From Sporosarcina sp. P32b (lineage in GTDB: Bacteria; Bacillota; Bacilli; Bacillales_A; Planococcaceae): 64,000 nucleotides of DNA. The notes beneath the pieces are model-generated. The model had not been told where the DNA came from. It searched no databases and was given only the letters and a program-made list of their open reading frames with translations. The translations under genes were made by a program, and so were the position numbers. Positions 19,527-26,878 of this stretch are shown piece by piece. The stretch lies in NCBI RefSeq assembly GCF_002743335.1, contig NZ_PDZB01000003.1, forward strand, positions 1 to 64,000, read 5' to 3'. Within the stretch, counting starts at the first letter, position 1. Each line of letters starts with the position of its first letter.

Positions 19527-21659
19527 TTCAAATATAATCTCTAGTTGATCTCCGCCGAATATCAATTCATTGAAGCGAATGGATTCGCCATTACGCATTA
19601 ATCGATAGGCGGCCGTAGATTGAGAGGGTAATGAAAAATCAGTGAATGAAAATATGTCACTGAATAGTATAGGCGAATTGGATAACGATTTGAATTCAAC
19701 CTGATCGTTACATTGTACTTGGTAGTCAAGGTTCGCCAGTTGTCCGTTTACATAAGCGGCAGTACGTGGTTTTTTGATCACCACGGGTTCTTCATTGAAT
19801 GTAACATCGGCGCGCTCTTCTAGAACGATATCTAAATCCCTTGCTATTTCCTTTAAGGAAAGGGAGGCAGGTTGCAGCGTTTCAATGATATCGTTCGCGC
19901 AAATCTCATATTGGTCTGATACTTCTTGTCCGTTTGCAATGTAGACGGTCTCACGCTTCCTCAGACGGTGGGGGGTTCCGTTCCATGTAACAGTGAACGA
20001 ATCTGTTCCCGGACTTACATGAGAGGTTATCGCATCTCGTATTCTATTCGCTGCATTCACTGTCAGTTCTTCTCGATCAGCAATCTCCGTATCCATTGTC
20101 ACAGTCTTTCCATTGAGTAAAATTTCACCTATAACCGTCCGTGTCACTCCGTCTAGCTGATAATGAATAGGTTCAGGCGCCTCTACCAAGTCCCTGACTG
20201 TCGCTGAGGCGTCTGTACCGTCTTTGCCGAACAATAGCTCAACATGGTCTTGGTTACCTACCCGATCCTTCGTGCCTGCTTCAGCGCCGTTTAACAGGAT
20301 GGTCGTAGGTGAGCCGTGCTCGCCAGGAAGTGTTCTCCATTGTCCGTTTACTTTTACGGTTAGTGCGAGTCCAGGTCTACCGTATAACTGACGGGCAGTA
20401 ATGCGGGCCGCGAGTAGCGTGTCACCTACAGTAAGCTCTTTTAATTCGAATAATCGAATGGACTGCTCGTTGACGGTTAGGGAAATATAATGAATCGGCG
20501 CTCTTTGCGCTGCGATCGCAATACCGATTGGTGTAACGAGTGCAGGAGAAGCTTCGATATGATCAGCGAGTGTAACCCCTGAGAGTGCGTCGAGACTTCG
20601 AATGGCTACCCGATTTTCCGGAAGATCTAGTTGCATACTCACTTCTTTTGTCAGTGTAGGCGTTAACCCTCCACCTCCGACAATCATGACGGCTTGTGGA
20701 GAGGAGTTGTGATTCAAGCGTTTGATTTCATTGGCGATGGATAACGCGAGATGTTTCACTGACGGTCTAATGACATCGATCACTTCTTGTGAAGGTATTT
20801 CTTGTTCGAATCCTAAAATATCTTGAACCGTCAAGATCTCTTGATCATAGATTTGACGTTTCAATTGTTCAGCTAAAGGAAAATCGAGCAAGTAATGTGA
20901 ACTTAGTGCTTCGGTCATTTCGTCTCCCGCCACAGGTACCATTCCATAAGCCGACACGGTGTTTTCTCTAACAATGGCAATATCTGATGTGCCAGCGCCA
21001 ATATCAACTAATGCGATGTTCAATCTTCTCATAGAAGGAGGAACGAGTACATGAATAGCTGCGATCGGTTCAAGCGTTAGAGCTTCCATTTCTAAATCGG
21101 CACGCTGTAAGGCGGCGAGTAAGGATTCCACCACTACACGTGGTAAAAATGTAGCAATGACTTCTACAGTCGCTGATTTCCCGGTTTGATCTATCAAACT
21201 GCCAATCTTTTCGTCTTGCAATTTATAATATAGCACCGAATAACCTACGCAATAATAGTGGTCATCCTCTTGCGATTGATGAGCGGCTAGTAATTTTTCC
21301 TGTGCATGTTGGACAGCTAATAATTCCAATCGGTTAATATCCTCATTTGATACCAAAGTACGATCTGAAATATCTACCGTCACAGTTCCTTCTGCTGTTT
21401 TCAATGAACGACCAGCTGCCGCAACACTGACATGTTTCAGAGGACCATGAGTTTGTTCCAATTGTTCTTTAATTTCTTGAATAATAGACGCCACGCTTAA
21501 AATATTATGTATTTGTCCATCAATCATCGATCGCTCTTTATGTTCTTTAGAAATCAAGTCTACAATATGGAATGAATCGTTATGTTCTTCCAGTATAATG
21601 CCCACAACGGAGCGAGTCCCGATATCAAGAGCGAATAACTTAGTAACCAGGATTTCCAA
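19524..21659 (-). CDS. FtsA-domain actin-like ATPase with a repeated C-terminal module
   Basis: A 711-residue protein. Residues 1-345 are an actin-like ATPase of the FtsA/PilM group: phosphate-1 loop LFALDIGTRSVVGIIL, phosphate-2 LVDIGAGTSDIAIV near residue 216, and the adenosine motif MIVGGGGLTPTL near residue 323. The remaining 350 residues carry about five copies of a short motif, a hydrophobic residue then NG, 12-16 residues, then D or GD and a hydrophobic-E pair (ILLNGAEAG, ILLNGKTVT, VYIANGQEV, AYVNGQLAN, LMRNGESIR). These may be small beta-grasp-like repeats. The start is uncertain: TTG at 21659 abuts the AAAAGAGG site, and CTG at 21650 would have better spacing. It occupies the place of ytxJ in B. 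subtilis. Confidence 0.8.
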   Translation of the reverse strand: MEILVTKLFALDIGTRSVVGIILEEHNDSFHIVDLISKEHKERSMIDGQIHNILSVASIIQEIKEQLEQTHGPLKHVSVAAAGRSLKTAEGTVTVDISDRTLVSNEDINRLELLAVQHAQEKLLAAHQSQEDDHYYCVGYSVLYYKLQDEKIGSLIDQTGKSATVEVIATFLPRVVVESLLAALQRADLEMEALTLEPIAAIHVLVPPSMRRLNIALVDIGAGTSDIAIVRENTVSAYGMVPVAGDEMTEALSSHYLLDFPLAEQLKRQIYDQEILTVQDILGFEQEIPSQEVIDVIRPSVKHLALSIANEIKRLNHNSSPQAVMIVGGGGLTPTLTKEVSMQLDLPENRVAIRSLDALSGVTLADHIEASPALVTPIGIAIAAQRAPIHYISLTVNEQSIRLFELKELTVGDTLLAARITARQLYGRPGLALTVKVNGQWRTLPGEHGSPTTILLNGAEAGTKDRVGNQDHVELLFGKDGTDASATVRDLVEAPEPIHYQLDGVTRTVIGEILLNGKTVTMDTEIADREELTVNAANRIRDAITSHVSPGTDSFTVTWNGTPHRLRKRETVYIANGQEVSDQYEICANDIIETLQPASLSLKEIARDLDIVLEERADVTFNEEPVVIKKPRTAAYVNGQLANLDYQVQCNDQVEFKSLSNSPILFSDIFSFTDFSLPSQSTAAYRLMRNGESIRFNELIFGGDQLEIIFE

Positions 21660-21824
21660 CCTCTTTTCAAGTTTTTTCTATGTGAAAATAGTGAATATTT
21701 ATTTATTCGATGAAATTGCGTGACTTTTCTATGAGTATTCATTATACTAGGTCTATTATATAAAAATGTACCATAGATTCCGGTGTTAGCAAAGGAAGAT
21801 ATGTACGGGGAGGAGACAGGTATT

Positions 21825-22907
21825 ATGAGCAAGCAAGATTTAGGTGAGTTGAGAGGTACTATTGATCAGTTGAACTTAGATATACTTAAATTGATCAACG
21901 AACGTACAGGCGTTATCCAAGAAATTGGTAAGTTAAAAGAAAAGCAAGGTGTTAATAGATATGATCCGGTTCGCGAACGCGAGATGCTCAACGTCTTAAA
22001 GAAGGCAAACATTGGTCCTTTACCAGACGGTATCCTTGAACAGGTATTTAAATCTATTTTCATGTCAGCACTTGAAGTACAGCAAGATGAGCAGAAGAAT
22101 GCATTGCTCGTATCCCGTACTAGAAAACCTGAAGACACGATTGTTGATGTAAACGGCCATAAAATCGGAGACGGACATCCATCTTTCGTATTTGGACCTT
22201 GTGCAGTAGAATCTTACGAGCAGGTTTTGGCAGTTGCCAAGTCAATCAAAGCAAAAGGATTAACGATGATTCGTGGAGGAGCTTACAAGCCACGTACATC
22301 TCCATATGATTTCCAAGGTTTAGGCCTGGAAGGTTTAAAAATTCTAAAGCGAGTTGCGGATGAAACTGGACTTTCTATCGTCACAGAAATCATTACACCG
22401 TCACACTTGGAGGAAGCACTCGAATATATCGATGTAATCCAAATCGGTGCACGTAATATGCAGAACTTCGAATTGCTGAAAGAAGCTGGAATGGTCAATA
22501 AGCCAGTACTTCTAAAGCGTGGAATGTCTGCAACGATTTCTGAGTTCGTCAATGCAGCTGAATATATTATATCTAAAGGTAATACGGAGATTATGCTATG
22601 TGAGCGAGGAATTCGTACATATGAGACGGCAACTCGAAACACGCTGGACATCTCTGCTGTTCCCATCTTGAAGCAAGAAACGCACTTACCGGTATTCGTG
22701 GACGTTACACACTCCACTGGCCGTAAAGATTTATTGCTTCCGACAGCGAAAGCAGCAATTGCAGTAGGAGCAGACGGCGTTATGGCAGAGGTTCATCCGG
22801 ATCCAGCCGTAGCATTATCGGATTCAGCGCAGCAAATGGATATTGAGCAGTTTGACAAGTTCTACGAAGAGATTACTCGCTTCATGAACACACACCAAAC
22901 GATCTAA
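21825..22907 (+). CDS. aroA: Bifunctional chorismate mutase / DAHP synthase
   Basis: A 360-residue AroA of the Bacillus type. Residues 1-90 are an AroQ chorismate mutase ([20 protein letters not shown]), which acts as the feedback sensor. Residues 105-360 are the DAHP synthase barrel, with [36 protein letters not shown] and [16 protein letters not shown]. It makes the first committed intermediate of aromatic amino acid synthesis. The ATG at 21825 follows GGGGAGGAGAC; the in-frame ATGs upstream lack a site. It is followed by a terminator and by ccpA, as in B. subtilis. Confidence 0.96.
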   Translation: MSKQDLGELRGTIDQLNLDILKLINERTGVIQEIGKLKEKQGVNRYDPVREREMLNVLKKANIGPLPDGILEQVFKSIFMSALEVQQDEQKNALLVSRTRKPEDTIVDVNGHKIGDGHPSFVFGPCAVESYEQVLAVAKSIKAKGLTMIRGGAYKPRTSPYDFQGLGLEGLKILKRVADETGLSIVTEIITPSHLEEALEYIDVIQIGARNMQNFELLKEAGMVNKPVLLKRGMSATISEFVNAAEYIISKGNTEIMLCERGIRTYETATRNTLDISAVPILKQETHLPVFVDVTHSTGRKDLLLPTAKAAIAVGADGVMAEVHPDPAVALSDSAQQMDIEQFDKFYEEITRFMNTHQTI

Positions 22908-22914
22908 AACATCC

Positions 22915-22951
22915 AACACCGATCCTTTATTCGTAAAGGTCGGTGTTTTTC
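22915..22951 (+). terminator. aroA terminator
   Basis: AACACCGA and CCTTTA at 22915-22929 pair with TAAAGG and TCGGTGTT (one bulged T), followed by TTTTT. Confidence 0.85.
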
Positions 22952-23041
22952 TGTATAGAATGACGGAATTCTGCACAGAAAAACACAAAAGTCCAGTAGA
23001 ACACGGTATACTAGTAAAGAATAAAGACAGGAGGAGCAAAA

Positions 23042-24043
23042 ATGGCGATCACTATTTACGATGTAGCAAGAGAAGCGAACGTATCGATGGCAACGGTTTC
23101 ACGTGTAGTGAACGGCAATCAAAACGTGAAGCCGGCGACTCGCAAAAAAGTATTGGACTGTATTGAACGATTGGGATACCGGCCAAACGCCGTCGCTCGT
23201 GGACTAGCTAGTAAGCGTACTACGACGATCGGAGTAATTGTCCCGGATATGTCCAAGAGTTACTACGCAGAGCTATCCAGAGGGATTGCAGACGTGGCCA
23301 CGATGTATGAGTACAATATTATCATCTCAAATTCCGACAAAAGTACCTCTCGAGAGGTTGAGTTGTTTGAAGATCATTTAGGTAAGCAAGTAGATGGACT
23401 GATCTTCATGAGTGATTCTATTTCACCTGAAGTACGTAAAGAAATGAAAACAGCGAACGTTCCAATCGTCTTGGCAGGGACGTTGGATTTTGAAAACAAC
23501 TTACCCTCTGTCAATATTGATCATGAACAAGCCGCATATGAAGTAACAAAGAAGTTAATCGACAATGGCCACAAGCGTATTGCATTTGTTTCGGGACCGT
23601 TTACGCGTGACATTAATCGTGTGTGCAAGCGTGTTGGGTATATTCGTGCGTTGGAAGAAGCGGGGATGATGATCGATGAGTCATTGATCGTGGAAACCGA
23701 CAATACGTATGATGATGCTTACGAAAGCTGGAATGTGCTAGGTAAGTTGTCTGACCGTCCAACGGCTGTCATGACGAGCAGTGACGAAGTTGCAATTGGT
23801 ATTATGAATGGTGTGCGTGATGAGAATCTTAGAATACCTGAGGATTTAGAGATTATTTGTTTCCAGCACTCTATTCTTGCGCGTATTGTTCGTCCGCAGC
23901 TGACTGCGATTGTGGTGCCATTGTATGACTTAGGTGCCGTATCGATGCGTTTGTTGACGAAGTTGATGAATAAGGAAGAAGTAGAAGAGACCGAAGTTGT
24001 TTTACCTTATTATTTGGAAGAGCGGCAGTCGGTTAAGAAGTAA
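23042..24043 (+). CDS. ccpA: Catabolite control protein A
   Basis: A 333-residue LacI-family regulator that, with HPr-Ser46-P, binds cre sites to control carbon metabolism. The N-terminal helix-turn-helix and hinge helix are visible (ITIYDVAREANVSMATVSRV, then RPNAVARGLAS near residue 50), followed by a periplasmic-binding-protein-like core. The ATG has AGGAGGAGC upstream. Position after aroA matches B. subtilis. No convincing cre site was seen in front of acuA or ackA in this window, although both are CcpA targets in B. subtilis. Confidence 0.95.
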   Translation: MAITIYDVAREANVSMATVSRVVNGNQNVKPATRKKVLDCIERLGYRPNAVARGLASKRTTTIGVIVPDMSKSYYAELSRGIADVATMYEYNIIISNSDKSTSREVELFEDHLGKQVDGLIFMSDSISPEVRKEMKTANVPIVLAGTLDFENNLPSVNIDHEQAAYEVTKKLIDNGHKRIAFVSGPFTRDINRVCKRVGYIRALEEAGMMIDESLIVETDNTYDDAYESWNVLGKLSDRPTAVMTSSDEVAIGIMNGVRDENLRIPEDLEIICFQHSILARIVRPQLTAIVVPLYDLGAVSMRLLTKLMNKEEVEETEVVLPYYLEERQSVKK

Positions 24044-24131
24044 GGTAGGAGTTGCTCCCTGCGACGAAGAGTAACTGGTATTGTGTTCAGAACTTTGAGC
24101 ACTACTACCTTATTTTTAAAAACATCAAGAT

Positions 24132-24169
24132 AAAAAAGCAACTTATCTTCGCGATAAGTTGCTTTTTAT
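24132..24169. terminator. Bidirectional terminator between ccpA and acuC
   Basis: A perfect 15-bp stem (24133-24147 with 24153-24167), loop TTCGC, A-rich left and T-rich right flank, so it can serve both convergent genes. Confidence 0.9.
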
Positions 24170-25323
24170 TATGCTTTTCGAATGACGTGCAACGCTCTCG
24201 TTAGCATTTGCTCGTTTTTTTCATTGATGTCATGTTTACGAGGAACTGGCTCGTATAGGTCCTCAGGGTCTTCCCACGTCTCAATAAGAGGAACAGGGGA
24301 TTCAGGTTGCCATTTGTTTAGCCAGGCTTCTGGCAGGCGTCCGGTTGGTGTTGGGATGTCCTTCATAGTCAGCCATAAGTGAGACCATGCGCGCGGTACT
24401 ACGCGCCATATATCGTATCCACCACCGCCTATTGCAATCCACTTCCCATCACAGAATTCTTCTGCGAGTTCTTTTGCTAGTTTCGGAATTTCTTCATAAA
24501 TCTTCATGGTGCTATACAGATGCGTTAATGGATCGAAGTAGTGCGCATCTGCTCCATTTTGGGTAAGAATAACGTCTGGCTTGAAGTGTTCTGCTACTTC
24601 CCGCAAGGCAGTTTTATAGATATGTAGGAATGATTCATCTTCCGTAAATGCGTCGATAGGGAAGTTGAATGACGTGCCATAACCTGCGCCATTGCCTCGT
24701 TCAGTTACATTACCTGTACCAGGGAACAAGTAGCGACCTGTTTCATGGATAGAGAATGTACAGACATTTGGATCATCGTAAAACGTCCATTGCACGCCGT
24801 CGCCATGGTGCGCATCGGTATCTACGTATAATACGCGAGCGCCATATTTTTGCTGTAAGTATTTGATAGCTACGGAACTATCATTGTAAATACAAAAGCC
24901 AGAAGCTTTCCCTTGGAATCCGTGATGCAAGCCGCCGCCGAGGTTCAGTGCGTATCTGGAACGGCCTTCCATTACTTCTTCAATTGCTGTAAGAGTACCA
25001 CCGACGAGCAATGCACTCGCTTCATGCATGCCAGTGAAGAATGGTGTATCTTCCGTACCGATTCCGTATATACTACCGATGTTTTCGCTAACATCACCTT
25101 TACTCGCTTTTTTCACGATTTCGATATACTTTGCGTCATGAGCCAGAAGCAATTCTTCGTCTGTGGCTGTGCGCGGAATCACGATTTCTTCAGGTTTGAT
25201 CGTATTCATGTCATCTAATAAATCTTTTGTCAAAATGATTCGCTTCTGATTAAACGGGTGGGTATCCGAAAATTCATAGTTTAGTTGGTCGGGAGAAAAG
25301 ATAAAACTCGCTTGTTTTTTCAT
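24169..25323 (-). CDS. acuC: Acetoin utilisation deacetylase AcuC
   Basis: A 384-residue zinc deacetylase of the histone-deacetylase superfamily. Zinc and charge-relay residues are visible in LNLGGGLHHGFQGKASGFCI (about residues 126-145) and VDTDAHHGDGVQWTF (about residues 166-180), with the third ligand region in ILTQNGADAHYFDPLTH. In B. subtilis AcuC reverses AcuA acetylation of acetyl-CoA synthetase AcsA. Its start overlaps the acuB stop by 4 nt (ATGA), so translation is coupled. No acsA is present in this window. Confidence 0.95.
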   Translation of the reverse strand: MKKQASFIFSPDQLNYEFSDTHPFNQKRIILTKDLLDDMNTIKPEEIVIPRTATDEELLLAHDAKYIEIVKKASKGDVSENIGSIYGIGTEDTPFFTGMHEASALLVGGTLTAIEEVMEGRSRYALNLGGGLHHGFQGKASGFCIYNDSSVAIKYLQQKYGARVLYVDTDAHHGDGVQWTFYDDPNVCTFSIHETGRYLFPGTGNVTERGNGAGYGTSFNFPIDAFTEDESFLHIYKTALREVAEHFKPDVILTQNGADAHYFDPLTHLYSTMKIYEEIPKLAKELAEEFCDGKWIAIGGGGYDIWRVVPRAWSHLWLTMKDIPTPTGRLPEAWLNKWQPESPVPLIETWEDPEDLYEPVPRKHDINEKNEQMLTRALHVIRKA

Positions 25324-25964
25324 ACGCCCATCTCCGGTTCACTTGGCCAAAGAACTTCGAATCCTTGCTCTTTTAATCCTTCGATGATCGGAAGAGGATT
25401 CATTCGTTTGATGCGGATCGCTAGAATTTTGTACTCTTCATTATCTTGATAAGGATAAACCAGTACACTTAGCACATTCGTATTGTGGTCGTGAAATACT
25501 TTAGATGCTTCATATAAAATACCAGGCGTGTTTGGAACGCGAATTTGAATATGCGAACTTGGCTGATTGGCACCTGTTAATTCAATATAGTTATAGAGTA
25601 AATCTGTTTTAGTAAGAATTCCGACTAGCTGATAATTAGAAACGATTGGTAAACAACCGATTTCATACGTATAAAACATTAACGCAGCTTCTTCCGCAAA
25701 GTCTCGCGGATGTCCAATCAATAAGTCGGTTTTCATAATTTTATCAAGTGTTGTTTCATAAAGTGAAGGTTCCAATCTCTCTGAAATGCTGGAAGGAGAG
25801 GCTTCTTTGACGTCACGATCTGTAACTAGTCCTTCTATCCGCCCATCTTTCACAATAGGGATGTGGCGGATTCGTTTTTCCTTCATCAGTTGTACCGCAT
25901 CTGCAATCGTATGCGTAGAATTAAGCGTAATCACATCTGTTTTCATAATGTCCTGTATTAGCAT
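25320..25964 (-). CDS. acuB: CBS-ACT protein AcuB
   Basis: A 214-residue protein with two CBS domains (residues 1-120; IMKTDVITLNSTHTIADAV and the KEKRIRHIPIV signature) and a C-terminal ACT-like domain from about residue 138 (SHIQIRVPNTPGILYEASKV). CBS pairs usually sense adenine nucleotides. Its exact role in acetoin use is unclear. Start: ATG at 25964 is 7 nt from GTGAGG; the ATG at 25970 is only 1 nt from it, so it is less likely. Middle gene of acuABC. Confidence 0.92.
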   Translation of the reverse strand: MLIQDIMKTDVITLNSTHTIADAVQLMKEKRIRHIPIVKDGRIEGLVTDRDVKEASPSSISERLEPSLYETTLDKIMKTDLLIGHPRDFAEEAALMFYTYEIGCLPIVSNYQLVGILTKTDLLYNYIELTGANQPSSHIQIRVPNTPGILYEASKVFHDHNTNVLSVLVYPYQDNEEYKILAIRIKRMNPLPIIEGLKEQGFEVLWPSEPEMGV

Positions 25965-25979
25965 GATCATTCCTCACTT

Positions 25980-26612
25980 TCAGTAATTAACACGATTTTT
26001 GAAACGCACACGATCAAAACGCTCGATGGATTCTTGATCGACTCGTTTTCCAATTCTCGCCATTAGTGCATTTGCGGGATGGGAGCTAACTTCTGGATCA
26101 TCGGTTGAGAAGAATTCCATGCCACCTGCACGCATCATTTTCTCCATCATTTTACGATACTCCCATACTGTCAACCCAGTTCCTTTCAAATCCCAATGCC
26201 AATAATATTCGGTTGTAATAATAATATAATCTTCCACCGCATCATCGAGCATCGATAATTCCAGTAAAGATTTGCCGATGCGTGCACCACGATAGGCAGC
26301 AACTACTTCAACGGCACCTAGTTCAATTAAATTATCCATGTTTGCTTCATACCAGCGTTCGAGTGGATCGGGATATAGATAGGTAACGTACCCAACGACC
26401 ATATTATCGATTCTCGCTACATTGATTCGACCTTCAGGAAACGCAGCGATTTTCACCAATGCTTCTTGTTGTTGTTTAGATGGACGGAATGCTTTTAGTC
26501 CTTCGTGAAATTCGAACGCCGCCAATCGCTCTGGTGAAACGGGCCCTTCAATGACCAGTTCCCCTTCGTCATGCGGAAATGATCTGGAAAAGTAGGTCTT
26601 TTTATGTTCCAC
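25980..26612 (-). CDS. acuA: Protein acetyltransferase AcuA (GNAT)
   Basis: A 210-residue GNAT acetyltransferase. The acetyl-CoA site is seen in AVEVVAAYRGARIGKSLLEL (about residues 113-132), which contains the R-G-x-x-I-G-K pyrophosphate loop. In B. subtilis AcuA acetylates and silences AcsA. The start is probably GTG at 26612, 8 nt after AGGAAGAGG; the GTG at 26621 overlaps the binding site. It is the first gene of acuABC. The gap to acuB is about 15 nt. Confidence 0.93.
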   Translation of the reverse strand: MEHKKTYFSRSFPHDEGELVIEGPVSPERLAAFEFHEGLKAFRPSKQQQEALVKIAAFPEGRINVARIDNMVVGYVTYLYPDPLERWYEANMDNLIELGAVEVVAAYRGARIGKSLLELSMLDDAVEDYIIITTEYYWHWDLKGTGLTVWEYRKMMEKMMRAGGMEFFSTDDPEVSSHPANALMARIGKRVDQESIERFDRVRFKNRVNY

Positions 26613-26776
26613 ACAGTTCACCTCTTCCTAATATTTCTATCCATTGTACGCTCAAGTACTAGCTGTAAGTTCGGCACGTGTTGCTCTTTGTTAAGTATAC
26701 AATTGATAGGGTGGAAAAGTATATTATTATCATTAAAATCACTGAATTGTCGGTAATTAGTACCGAGTAGTAAAAA

Positions 26777-26828
26777 GTGTGGAAAGTAATGAAGAGGGGG
26801 AGTTTCATTACTTTCCACACATTTTTTA
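26777..26828. terminator. Strong hairpin between acuA and the PBP gene, function unclear
   Basis: A perfect 17-bp stem (26777-26793 with 26804-26820), loop of about 10 nt, and T-rich flanks on both strands. It lies downstream of the PBP gene's own terminator and upstream of acuA, so it could stop read-through into acuA. Confidence 0.7.
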
Positions 26829-26833
26829 CAGAC

Positions 26834-26874
26834 AAAAAAAGCCGGATTACAATTTCACATTGTAATCCGGCTTG
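26834..26874 (-). terminator. Terminator of the class A PBP gene
   Basis: AAGCCGGATTACAAT at 26839-26853 pairs with its complement at 26859-26873. The minus strand then reads a run of seven T. Confidence 0.9.
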
Positions 26875-26878
26875 TGCG

